From: Marthasterias glacialis
Taxonomy: Eukaryota; Echinodermata; Asteroidea; Forcipulatida; Asteriidae
Assembly: GCA_911728455.2 (NCBI GenBank)
Contig: OU452226.1
Coordinates: 19,857,938-19,921,937, forward strand
Length of the DNA stretch: 64,000 bases
Direction of reading: 5' to 3'
Shown piece by piece: positions 25,733 to 37,800 of the stretch (positions are counted from its first letter, which is position 1; the number at the start of each line of letters is the position of its first letter). Both the position numbers and the translations under genes were made by a program. The notes under the pieces are model-generated. The model was not told where the DNA came from. It did not search any database and worked only from the letters and a program-made list of their open reading frames with translations.

Positions 25733-27468
25733 TTAATTACGTTCCAGATGATCGTATTCATCCTGAAGTTTTGGCTCGATAATTTTGGCAACTTCATACC
25801 CAGAATCTGTCTTCGGTGATTGTTCTCCGCTCTGTGGTTCTAATGTGACATAGCTGTATTCATCGTTTCCTGGCGACGTCACAGTCGCAACCTCGTACCC
25901 AGAATCCCGATTTTGTGGAGTTGCACCTAGGGTGGGCTGCATATTTTCTTCCTTGTGGTTGGATGCTGTCGTTTTGACGTCACCGTGACGTTGCTCCCGA
26001 GCAACCTCATAACCAGAACTATCGATGTGCTGTTGCGCTTTGGGTGTAACTTTGGCGTAGGAGTGCCGAATCTTGCCACGCTCGTCACCAGAGGGCGACA
26101 TTTTCTCATCCTCTTCACCGCATGTCTTGGCTGGTTCATCAGCTGACAATTGCTCGAACACAAAATAAGTGTGTTCAATGTTAGCCTCTTTGTCATCCGC
26201 GTCTTGCATAGGAACTTTCTGTTCAGGTTCAGAGTCTCCTTTATTCTTCTGTTGACCGTTAGGCAGTCCCTCTTGCTTAAGATGGCAGTAGTAATGGTCA
26301 CTTTGATCGGCATCAAGGTCGGGATCCTCCGCTCGTAATTTGCTCGGTGACTGGTCTCGGTAACCGTACGCGTACGAATATTCAAGATTTGTGGATGCCG
26401 GTTCCGCATAACCCTGTTCTTGCACGTCAGGATTGTTCGCTGTAAAAAAAAAAATAAGTTATATAAAAAGAGTAGTCATGTTTAATGTCAATCAAAATGT
26501 AGAACGAAACCAGCAAAATCGTTTACAATTCCAACTGTAATTTTTTTAAATAAGGTTCAGGTAAAGGTTTAAAAGATAAATACCCGCGGCCTTTGTTCGG
26601 TTTTTGCAAATTTCTGATGAACAATTAGATCATGCATCGAGTTCATTTTTCAATTAAATTGAACAGGAAGGATTAGTACCACTGGAGATGCTCTTTCGTG
26701 CGGGGAGTGTTGTTGACTAAACTCTACAGTAATTTTATATGCAAAAACAGAAAAAGACCTGTACTTACCTTCTGAATTGCCCAGTTTCGAAGTAGAAGAT
26801 CTAAAGGAGGAAAAACGGGAGACGATTATCCATCATTTTTTTGTGGTAATATTATTACAAAATATCGTTTTCCATATTATATTTATATTTTATATTTATT
26901 TATATTTATTTCATTTCACGGGCAGTTAAAAAGTACATCAACAATAAAAGTAGCATTAGCAACAAACAATAAAAACACAGAGGAGATGAGTGAACCAACT
27001 AGAGCCCGATGGATTGCCTAAAAGAAACAAAGTTTCTGTCGAGAGGCTCTCCCTTCCAGTTGATTCTAATAAAAAACATTAATTATTAAAAACATGAATC
27101 TTTGAATATAAATATAGAAAAAATGTACACAATTATTAATATTTACACAACAGACAAAAAAATGAAAAAGCAAGTAAAAAATGGGTAGTTATACAAAGCA
27201 ATTACATTAAATCTATAAAAAAAAAATAAAAAAAAAAATATAAAAAAAAACAGAAAACATAGCGATATCATAAACCAGCAAACAGGTATTAAGATTCGCA
27301 CTTAGGGCGAACAAGGAAAAACCGACCCGAGCGGGACCCGAACCCGCGGCCCCAGAGGCCACCGGCCGAGATCCCACCCAGCCAGCTCCCCTCCGCTCAT
27401 CCAAAATGCAACCAAAATTAACCCATCGGTTTTCATGGTATATTAGGTTAAAACAAGTATTAAAAGAA

Positions 27469-27501
<33 letters not shown>

Positions 27502-30500
27502 TAATAATAATAATAATAATAATAATCCATACCCTATCTCTACCCCCTAAAAAAACACCCCCCCCAAAAAAATATATCTATATATATACAAAAACAAAAA
27601 AGCACACGAAAACACAAAAACAAAAAACACACCCGTGTTTTTTAGCACATTAAACTAATGACTTCTCTTTGTTTTCCTATTTTGTGGACTTGTTTTTTCG
27701 CGACGTAATTGGTTCTCTACACGAAAGCGAAGCGAAGACGTCCTCACTCAGTCAAAACACACTTAAACGTTAAACTTGGTGAAAGTCCTAGGTTTCAACG
27801 GATAAACATACCCCTTAAACTTACACATTGCTTTAAAACCTTAAGAACCGAAATGATCGACTGGTGATCCCAATGTGTGTGCCGTAGGATTACTTCCCGT
27901 TCCGTTCCCTTCACCCCCCCCATTTTTGTTTTTCGTCTACAATGGCACACATTGTTCTTCAGAATTGTTCTATTTTAATGTTCTCTTTTGTGATGAATGC
28001 AGCACTGATATGAATCCCAGTTTCAACATCCCCTCTCTTTTCCACATTGTCAGAGGGAAGTCATACTTCTGAAAATGTATATTTTTTAATCAAGCAATAA
28101 ACCACAAAGGAAACTGACTTGGTAAATTCTTTTATCAAATTTTGGGGTGAACAAAAAAAATTGACTTGAGAGGGATTTGAACCTGCGACCACCGGCTATA
28201 TGTACCGGACTATACTAAAAGTTCTTTAACAGCAAACAGACACTAAACTCAACTCACGGGAGCTCACTCAAAGCAGTCTGGAGTCTGGACCAATTCGTTT
28301 GTGTTTTCACGAAGCGACGGGCATATACCCGTCGTTTCGTGAAAACACAAAAAGTGTCATTTCGGGATGCCCGTCCTTTACATAATTTCTCGAATAAATC
28401 ATAAATAAATTGACGAATTGATCATATAAAATTCACATTTGATGAAAGTTTAACTCATAATAAATCACAGGAGGAAAGTACAGACTTAAAAAGAATAAGC
28501 ATTGTGCTTTTGATTTGCAGTTTTGAAATGTGGTGATGCTCTTGTGTGATTATCTCCAAACACGATTTTTTCCCAATTTGACATGCCCGTCCCTTCGTGA
28601 ATACATTGACGAATTGACCTCCTCACCCCAGCAAACAGTTTAACTCAACAGCTGAGGCCTAAACTTACTTCGACCGTCTCTTGGCACGCGCCCTCCCCTT
28701 TTGACAAACACAGCAGATCAAGATGACAAGAATGACTAAAATGACGCACAGACAACTCGCTATCACTAGAACGTAAACGTTGGATGGTATGCCTTCATCA
28801 ATACAGCTGTAAGGAAGAAAATACCAGCATTATTATGTACGTTATTTGGATTACCGGCGTTTCAGATTTAGTTCATAAACTCATTTGAACCAACGCCTGC
28901 ATTAAACAACAATATTGTTTACCAATATCGTTGCATTACCCCCAGAATGGAAATACTCGTACACGAATTGTTCATAAAGTAACTATTACAATACCCTACT
29001 TATAACTTGCGGGTACAACCATGTGTGAATCTCTTTTGGGAGGAGTGGTGGTTCTGAAAAGAGCCCTTGTTGTGGTCTCGACGTTTCGTACAGTAGGTCT
29101 TCAGGAGAGCAGAGTATACATTCTCCTGGAGACGAACAGGACGTCCAGAACACAAGGTGGCCCAACAATGTTTTATTTCTCGATAGAGGGCGTATAGTGT
29201 GTTGTGTGTGACATAAATCAATGGTGAGAGCATCGAGTAATATAATAGAACTAGAGGGTGCACTCGCTTTGCCACGCACGGAACTCCACTGACTCACCAT
29301 GGGCGAAAATCCATATGAGCAAATTGCATACGAATGTCCACTTAGAAAATGGCTGCTGTGTGAACGGATGAGTAACCAGTGTAAATGAACGGTCCGCGCC
29401 ATTTTCTCAATGGTCAAAAAATGCTCCCTGTCGGGCCGTGTCGCATGGTTTGTACGCCCTCTAGTTCATATATATAACTCCATGGGTGAGAGCGTGTGTA
29501 AGCCATAACCCTTGGTAGAGCTGGTGGTGTCAAAAGACTTTATATTATTGAGTCTGCATCTGCTAGATGCCAAGCAGTTTGGTTAAGCACTGCATAGCCC
29601 CACATAGTGCACCTCGGGTGGGACCGGACCAACGATTTTCCTCAATGTAAAACAACGTTCTTTTTAAGCACAGATTCTCACCTGCCATTTTTAACGGTTA
29701 GTCTTGCCGCGCTGTCCTTTTTGCAGATACAAAACGACTTGTCGTCCCCGTCTCCTACAACCGTCCCATTCACACATATCTCATGCTCGTCGGCACACAC
29801 TATGGCATCTTGATAGCCGCAGACGAATGTCAAAGTCTCCCTTTGTGACATACATCTGAAAGAGTTGTACAGTGTTTGTGATCAGTGATGTGTGTACATC
29901 TGTACATTATTCCCTCTCCCCAGCCACTCACGAAACCCCTCTCTGTCTAGGGTGGCACTGCCATCACTGAGGGCATGGCGACCGTTAATTGCCAGGGAAC
30001 AAAACAGAAATAAGCAAAACTTCGGGAGTAAAATAAAAGTGCCTGTAATCATACGTCATTTTACTTCCGGGCCCCATTGATTTTGGTGGCTTAATTATGC
30101 CTTGGGGTTCACGTCCACCCCACTCTCTAAATGTAACAAATTCACTCTCTCGCCCGAGTTGTGTCAGTTTGTCTTGTTGAGAGTGAAACTTAGTGTGCAT
30201 CACCTTTTTGAGTGAAATTGGAGTGAACTTCACTCTTATTCCAGTTGAGAATACCCGTCTTTCACTCTGAAACGAGTTGCCCACCATATGGCTCTTTGCA
30301 AGAGTGGTGTGGCGGACAAAATAAGTGGTTTTCTCTCTATTTTAGAGATCACTCCCCTTTATTGCTCCGAATCGTTCTTATTTAGGATGGCACAGGGCCC
30401 TTCTGGGGTTCCTTAAGACAATGAAACAAAACTTTCCTATACACCACCCGCAACATTTTCTTTGTTAAACTTGTACACCAGTGATTATTTTTTTAAAATT

Positions 30501-32326
30501 TATCTATTTATTCTTTTAGGCTTTAAAACATCAACACACAAAGCATCCAAAAATACAAACGGGTATAATATTACGAAAACCGATTGGACATTTAAAATAC
30601 AAACAACAAACAGGAGCCTAGGGATTGCCCAAAAGCAAACCAAATCACTATCCAAAAGAGCAATCCCTTCAAATAGAAAACAAATTAAAACATAAAAAAG
30701 CATTAGCTGAGCATTTTGTTTTACGAGAACCATTACAGACATTTCGCTGTTTGCTTAATGTTGTAGTGTGTTTCATGATTATTTGGAAGCAATCTTCTTT
30801 CTCTCACCTCCGTTGACTAAACATTCCAGCTCGTCCCCATCGATGAAGGAGGCGCAGAAGTAAGAACAAAGGCTGCGGGGCAATGGTTCGGGTTCAGATT
30901 GTGTCTGGCAACTGGAAAAAGAAAATTTGTTATGAAAGTCATCTTCCAGAATATTAAAAGAGATGTTTCTCAAAACAAAATGTAATTAAGATTGATTTCT
31001 ACTGAAGAATACATTATGATAAATTAACATTGATATAGATAGCCGTGTTAGTCTGATTGATAAATAAATGGTATTGACCCCTTGTACGTACGTCACACGC
31101 GCCGACTGTGCCACGCTCACCATTTTGGTGGTCAATAGGTTTACGTGTAAACGCCGCGTCTCCTAAATAATGCGCTCTTCACTGAATATCTCAGTGACAT
31201 TGACCACCAAAATGGCGTAACCAAGATTATTGTGATGATGACGTCAGGTGAAATGGGTCAATAGTGTGGTAGACAACTTCATGTGATTATAACAACTATA
31301 CTTGCATCTGATAAAGTATTTGTTGCTATAAAAGCTCATGCTTGTGTTTAGTTTTTATTGCTACAACTACAATTTATTACTTTGTAATAACCGCCATAAT
31401 GGTATTAATTATCCTGAGAAACAATTTCCCGTCTAAATTTAAATCGAAATAGGCCGAAGCATCTAAATTTAAATCGAAATAAACAGGGTATGAAAGTGAC
31501 CACGATCCCTCAGAAAACTCAAGCCGTTTTTCGTGTGTTTCCCCAAGAAGGGGGACTATACCCACTTAAATGTAAGTTTTATTGGTTTGAAAAAGAAGAC
31601 AAAAAATGTGGAAATGAAAATACTCTTTCAAAAACGCAGTGGTATATTCTTTACACTAGTTCACTATTCTGGAGTCAAAACAGACTGTCAAGGTACTGTG
31701 CGATCGAATAATTTCGAAAGCCCCCCTGGAAAGATATCCAGACATGGGCAATCAGAAGTATACAGCACCACGACGACGATTATGTGTTTTTTATTGACAC
31801 GTGAATTTGTGCTGGATGGATATGAAGTCTGGATCTTCATGCCTCGCCATTGTAATAATTCATACACAAACAGAGTACCAGTCTACTTACGACATTGCGC
31901 AACATTGTCACGTAAACTTGACAGTTGCAACGGCTGGAAAAGCGTATAAGCTGACCTTTGACCGTGTTTTGTTTTGTACACATTTTTCGTTAATTACGTG
32001 GTATTTTGATGATTTTTTTTTACAACAACCATTTAAATGTTATTGTCTGTCATTCCACATCACTAAATTAGGTAAACAGTAAGCTGGTGTGTCCCTTTAA
32101 ACAATAATCATCCTGGTTCTAATCAAGTTTACCTGCAAAAGTGACTTTTCAGTTCCTCTGAGTGTTCTATCAGTTCTGCCGGGAACGGGTCGTGTTCTTC
32201 ATCCTGCGCCACACAGTTGTTAGTGGCTAGAATTCCAGCACAAAGGAAGATGTAGAAAATAACTCGAACTATTTCGCTCTGTGTTAGACCTCCATGAAGG
32301 CAAATGTTTAGCGCTGGTCTATCCAT
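25733..32326 (-). CDS. receptor B: Cys-rich type I membrane protein with GYEVA tail repeats
   Basis: Exons found are 32326-32133 (signal), 30911-30808 (Cys exon 2), 29855-29682 (Cys exon 3), 28806-28669 (transmembrane), 26800-26769 (micro-exon) and 26439-25733 (tail). The ATG has A at -3 and G at +4. The helix follows closely after Cys, so the stalk is shorter than in the paralogues. It runs VYVLVIASCLCVILVILVIL and on, then a basic stop-transfer. The tail has YCHL, YFVF, YAKV, three GYEVA boxes, overlapping YSYV/YVTL, and YDHL near the end. Phases agree with the family except at exon 3, whose open frame needs phase 2 while exon 2 ends in phase 1. The full six-exon join therefore shifts frame. 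Skipping exon 2 restores a 414-residue frame. Alternatives are a missed micro-exon, an assembly error or a pseudogene. Confidence 0.75.
26900..27110. repeat. dispersed repeat with AGAAACAAAGTTTCT hairpin, copy 1
   Basis: The segment AGAGCCCGATGGATTGCCTA followed by AAAGAAACAAAGTTTCTGTC recurs with few changes at 62479-62521, and a weaker match is near 30613-30660. The family is unidentified. It lies in a B intron beyond the micro-exon's upstream side. Confidence 0.45.
27320..27390 (-). repeat. tRNA-like GC-rich segment
   Basis: The minus strand has GGGTTCGGGTCCCGCTCGGG, a B-box-like stretch, after a GC-rich stem region. It is probably a SINE head fragment in intron 4 of receptor B, next to an A/T simple repeat at 27475-27527. 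Confidence 0.35.
27475..27527. repeat. A-run plus AAT microsatellite
   Basis: A run of about 27 A residues passes into repeated AAT units. The poly-Tyr frame read from the opposite strand is an artefact. Confidence 0.9.
28140..28210 (-). mobile_element. tRNA-derived SINE (family 2), truncated
   Basis: The plus strand reads TTGACTTGAGAGGGATTTGA then ACCTGCGACCACCGG, the reverse complement of a B box and anticodon arm. It matches the copies at 42835 and 50535 but lacks the 5' part. It lies in intron 4 of receptor B. Confidence 0.6.
29003..29125 (-). mobile_element. Penelope-like terminal fragment, copy 2
   Basis: This is a diverged copy of 17660-17825, sharing CTTGCGGGTACAACCATGTG, TTCTGAAAAGAGCC and GGTCTCGACGTTTCG. 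On the minus strand CTGAAGA and GAAACGTC remain, but the helix between them is degraded. It lies in intron 3 of receptor B. Confidence 0.5.
29231..29484. mobile_element. hAT-like MITE (CATxGAGTTA ends), copy 1
   Basis: The left end is CATCGAGTAATATAATAGAA then CTAGAGGG. The right end in reverse complement is CATGGAGTTATATATATGAA then CTAGAGGG. It is flanked by a perfect 8 bp duplication GGTGAGAG at 29223-29230 and 29485-29492. Its length is 254 bp with no coding capacity. An 8 bp duplication suggests hAT-type mobilisation. It lies in intron 3 of receptor B. Confidence 0.85.
31072..31263. repeat. TATTGACCC-ended MITE, copy 1
   Basis: The ends are TATTGACCC and GGGTCAATA. Inside the right arm is AACCAAGATTATTGTGATGA then TGACGTCAGG. 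Related copies are at 37775-37918 and 44452-44915. It lies in intron 1 of receptor B. Confidence 0.65.
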
Positions 32327-34859
32327 TTTGTGGAGTGACTGTTCTCACTGGCTAATATGAAATGATTTTGGCCTGCCGTTCACTGTAGACTGTCATACCG
32401 CGTATTCATATGCGTCAAACCGAGGGAACATCGCATGACTAATTTTGAACGAATGCATAAAAAACGGATGTAAGGTGCAGCATGAATGACTTTTAATTGT
32501 GCCAGTGTGTACCCAGGCATTCAACATCAAGTGGCTGGCAGTTAGACTTCTTGGTCAAGGTCAGATGTGAATTTTTAAAGAGACATCCTAGTTGCTATAG
32601 AAAATTTGATAGAAAATCACTCAAATAGTCAGTCTAAAACAAGGACGTTTGTGGAAATTGCTGACGAAAGTCGAAACAGCTTTCGAGGCTAAAATGTGCC
32701 AAGGACAACAATCAAATCCTCTGTGAACTTGGAAACTGAAACGGTAGTTGAGCCTATACAATGGAGCCAAAATATATATTAGAAACAATTGCCCCACTGC
32801 TGTTACCAATCATATTTTTTCGTAAAATGACACGAGTCCGGTATGTGTAAGTGGATTTTAGGTAACGTCACTTGAGAATGCACACATCACAGGAAACGGG
32901 CCTTGTTGAATCTCGTTCAAGCTTCCATTAGGTTAAGTTCATTTTTTTGCACGGGACAAAACTCTGAAAAAAAAACCCAAAATGGCCTCACCATGATAAA
33001 GTTCTTTAGAAAAAAACATCTTGTACTTGAGTGTCTTCAACGGCGGATCTTGTATCTATCATTCTTATTGCTAAGCAAGGCTTGCAGGGGGAATAAAGAC
33101 GTGTGCCTTTTGTTTAATTACAGGTAACATTTTATTTCCACTTCACACAAATAGTCTTCAAGAAAATCTTAGAGTGGTGAGGCAAATTTCCCCAAAGCGC
33201 GGCTTGTGGTGGATATATGCCTTACAAATGTAATATCACGAGTACAAATTCAGACCTTCTTTACCAAAGTGGAAAGTTGTTCAGCCCATTCAAATTACTC
33301 CATGTCAATGTTTTCGTATAATTGTCTTAGTAGGCCTCGTATTATGTAGACGCTGGTATGGAGGAAGGAAATTCCATGACCTTAGTAACTGATCTGCTTT
33401 AGACTCAAGTTCCAACAAGGTCTTTATTACACCTATACAATGATGTTTATTTATTTATTTATTTTTTTTTTAAAAAGTTTTGGCGGCACCTTAAAGCCCC
33501 AGCTCAACATCGGTAAACCGACTGTAAATGCTTCCATTCTTTGCACAAATCAAGATATTTGTAATAAAACCAGTCTGTGAAAATGTCAGCTCATTTCGTT
33601 GTTTAACTTGCAAGAAAACGGTAAAAATACATTCAGCATTTTTGTACGCACTCCTACAGGCAGAGTTTTCGTCTCACTGAGACGAAAACTAGATCTGGAT
33701 CTTGTTTCTTTTATTATTTAAAAACAAAAGCACTTCAGGCAGAAATATTTCAAGGAAACTTTTCTACCATAATCACCTTTATACCATGTTAGGTATATGT
33801 AAATCTGTGAACACTGATGTTTTTCTTCTTACCAATGTTGAGCTGGGGCTTAAAAATGATAACAGCATAACTTTGTTTTCTTCATCTTGTCACAAAGTAA
33901 GATTTACAGACTTTGAAACTTGTCCTCAGCCCTTTAAAACGGTGCACTTTTGTACGTTTGATGTTGCCTTGACGCGTGAAACTAACGCCCTTCGTTGGGT
34001 TCTCGTCATGGTTCAGTGACATTCTTTCAGTGAATAATCCGCCCGATACAATACCCACTGAAGGTCGGCTCCTACGTCAATACGGACGTACATGGTGAGC
34101 TTAGTTTACACCGAGTGCCAATAATGGTCCGTATTGAATAAACCAAAACGAAACTTCCCAGCCCAAAGTGCTTTTGTGTTACTTCTAGGTCATGTAAAGT
34201 ACAGCTTAAAATAGAAAATCGGTGATGATGTCATGGCCGCAGTTATCAGAAATATTGTGAAGCAAATTTACGTCAGATTTCTTGAATGGGCCTTATTTTA
34301 TACTGCAAGAGGACGCCCTTTAGTGTAGATTGGGGTCAAACCATAGAATTAGTGTGGTAAACTATATACAATTTGACTACTAATAAAGTTGATGTGAGTT
34401 TTTTATTGACAATTTTAATATAATTAGTGTTAAGATCTTTCGTTGGAAAATTTTTGTATTTTTAATGTTTTGAAGTATTTTTGTACTTTCAAAATGGTAT
34501 TAGAAATGCGCTCTCTTGCTGCCAAAAATATGGCCTATTAAATTTGAATTTCGATGTTGTTTGGGTGCATTGGATTTTTGTATTATATACAATTCGTGCC
34601 ATAGGGGTCAAATTACATGGATTGTGATAGCTACATGGTTTGATGAAAATTAATAACACAAACAAAGGCTAACTGATCCCGCTTGCGTGTGGAAAGTTGG
34701 TGGGCATAAAGAGTAAAGGATGGATGTCATGCTATGTACATGTGGCGTACGTGTAAAAAGTTTTTAAGAAGTTTTTTGTGTTACAGATTCAAGTGGACTG
34801 AGTGAAGTTTAATGGGGATTTAAAGTTTGATCAGCCCAAGATTTGAGTCCCTTTTACCA
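32327..34859. other. spacer between receptors B and C
   Basis: The spacer is AT-rich and holds one MITE of the GAGGGCGC family. No gene, RNA or promoter element is clear apart from the presumed 5' flank of receptor B. Confidence 0.5.
34284..34538. repeat. GAGGGCGC inverted-repeat MITE, copy 3
   Basis: The left end is GGGCCTTATTTTATACTGCA then AGAGGACGC. The right end in reverse complement is AATAGGCCATATTTTTGGCA then GCAAGAGAGCGC. It lies about 320 bp beyond the stop codon of receptor C. Confidence 0.7.
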
Positions 34860-37800
34860 TTAGGCTTTCACTAAATGTTGATAATCGCTGTTCTCTTGAT
34901 CAGACAGGGCGGTCACGTTCGAAAGCGGGCTCATAGATCTGTCGAAGTGGTCGTAGAGGGACGGGCCATTGGCATCGGCCGGTGGAGTTGCAACGACAGC
35001 AACCTCGTAACCAGATCGATCGATAGCAGTTTCGCTCTCGGCAGTCTTGAGCCCCGGAGAGCGCGTGTTTTCCTTTGGAGGTGCGATAACGGCAACCTCG
35101 TATCCACACACATCGAGTGGGGTCTCGCTCTCCGCAGTCGTCAGCACCGGAGAACAAATGGTTTCCGTTTCAACAGGATCCTCTTGTAACGAATCGGCTG
35201 TTGAGGTTGTGCAATCTGGGCGACTCATCGTTATGTTCTCAGTACTGTGTGTTTTCTCTACCTCGGAATATTCATGGCTGTAAGCGTCCTTCGTATTTGG
35301 GACATTATCGGCCCCAGAGGGCGCGCTATTTTGCCCGTGGACCACATAGCGGGTGCTCCCCTCACCCTCTTCGTTGTAATCTAACGAACAATACGTGTGG
35401 AAGTCTGCCTGAGGGTACTCACCGGGTACCAGCGGTAAAGGTGAAACTACTCGTTTGGATACTGTGGAGATATAATTATTGACATAAAGAGAAACTACTT
35501 AGTTACTAAGGTTTCAACAAGTTGTCCATAGAAATAACTTGACGAAACTGTAAAGAAAAACGATATATGTGGTTGAATTAAATTGTATATTTTGCCACGA
35601 AATTCGCTGTATGCAATATTTTCCTATCAGATCAAATTGGGCCAAGACCAGCGCTCTTCAAGACAGATGGTTGTCACCTGGGATTTTGTCCACCGAGTGT
35701 GTGTGTGTCCCTCTTGTACGGTAAATTAACATGGGCTATAGGAAGTTGAGTCAAAAGAGGGCGCTGTCAGACGCAGTTTCTACACAATTCGACGTATTGG
35801 GGAAAGAATTATGGGGGGTGGGGGGGGGGGGGGCAAGATCCTCTGTGACCCCAGTAAAAAGCAAACTGGTCGTCCCCAGCACTGAAACACAACTCACTGG
35901 AAGGCAAAGTTTACACAATGTGTGTACACAAACCAGTATCACTTATAGCTGTAATTGCATTGTACATGTACTTTTTGTATAAAGAATTGTTCGGGTTTCA
36001 GCAGATTCTTACCGTTTGTTTCAAGTTCCATATTTGTCGAGCCTGTGGTACCATTCCTACCAAAAATAATTAAAACAAATGAATCAAAGAACTGTTAGCG
36101 ATAAAACAAAAACTCCAATTGTCCCATCTTTAAAAAGGGGGAAAATAAATTTGAGTGCTTCTTTTATGGGCTTCAGCTTTTTTTTTCAACGAGAAAATGG
36201 ATCGAACATTTTGATAGTGATTAGATAAGGTTGTACACTTTTTGGGTTTTTAGTGTTCGAAAGTGGCACCTCAACTTTCAATTGTTGAATTCTAAATATA
36301 TTCATTGATTTTGCTCTGAAAAGCAAGACTTCTTTGCGAAATCTTTTAACAAAAATAAACGTGGAGATAGTTTGCTACTCAAAGTTGCATGCCTCAATTT
36401 TTTCGCGTTTTTATTTTTCTATGATGCTGTTTCAAAACGAAAAACATACAAAAACTTTCGCATATGGCTCGGACAGTGCAAAAAAAACACACATTAGTTT
36501 TGTGCAGTAGCTAAAATAAAAGCTTGTAGCTTTCTCGGATTTATAAAATAGCTACATGTATTTTAAATTCTCAAAATGTTCGGGTCAAATCGTCCAACAA
36601 AAGGACCAGACATCTTAAAGCTTACGGAGTTTTGTTCGGGACTGTCGGTGAGTCTCCAGTTCTCCGTCTGCAAAGGAGCACGGCAACCACAAGAAGCACG
36701 ACAAGCACAACGAACAAGACTGAACTGAGGAGAGGGACCGCAATGTTGACCTTCCCTGCGTTTGCACCCTCTCTTTGCCCGGGTGACGTCGTGGCCTCTG
36801 GTTTTCCATCGCCTGGAGGTTTGTTGGTTCGGGTTCCACCTCCATACGGCTGTCTGTCCTCTTCATTGCAACTATGGAGTGAGACAAAAATGTTTGGTAA
36901 CTTTCACAGGAAGAAATAATTAAACATGCTATCAACTTTGTTGCAATTTATAATATAACGTTCTGAAACTCGCACGTGGCCTGGGTTTTGAGTCCCTACC
37001 AAATTGTGTGCATTTTCTCCCACATCTAAGACTGATGTTGGCTTCCTCGTCTCCACGCGGTTTCTTCAGTGCGAGTCGCTTTTGAAGATCTCTTGGTTTC
37101 ATTGCTACCAGAAATATTTCAATAGAAATGAGAAAACTCTTTCGGCTATACGTTAGAAATATTCAACAGTCTTCTTTTACGACGTGTATCTTTGTGAGGC
37201 TCTGATGCGCTCTGTAGAAACATTGGTGGCTTTTAAGAGTGTGTGTGAAACTTAATTCTGAGTTTGCGTATACATGTAACTTGTTTTATAGGATAACTGA
37301 ATAGGCCGTATTGTTGTGACAGCAAGAGGGCGCAATCCCGATTCCTTTTTGAAAGTACAAAAATACTCCAAAACATGAAAAATACAAATTTTCCAAGGAA
37401 AATCTTACACTGATGACATTGTAAAACTGTCAAGAAAACACACATTAAAATGTCTATATTAATTGCTTTATAAGAAGTCTGATTGCACCTGGTTAACCAC
37501 ACTATGACTATTTGGATGATTTGACCCCCAATCTGCCCCAATGGGTGCCCTCTTACAGTGAAAAATAAGGCCTAATAACCCTCGCAGAGGTGTGTATTGA
37601 GAGAGTTGCGGTAAGGAGGGACCAGTTTTCTTTGGTCACGTGGTTGCTGGACGCCATATGGTCCAAATGTATAGCACATCCCAATGTGCAGTCTAGTCTG
37701 GCACCCCGTGTGCGCACATGCGTTTTCGGACTGAAAATGGCTTTTAATCGCAAGTTGTCACAACTCTCTCAATTGAGCCATTGCACGCACATCACACGCG

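Noticed and set aside
27213-27530. Poly-Tyr/poly-Phe open frame on the minus strand
   Set aside because: It reads through an A-run and AAT repeat and a tRNA-like fragment. It is not a gene.
29985-30287. 100-codon minus-strand frame between receptor B exons 2 and 3 as the missing exon
   Set aside because: No splice borders with the required phases are visible, the composition is Lys/Ser-rich without Cys pattern, and it looks like repeat DNA.
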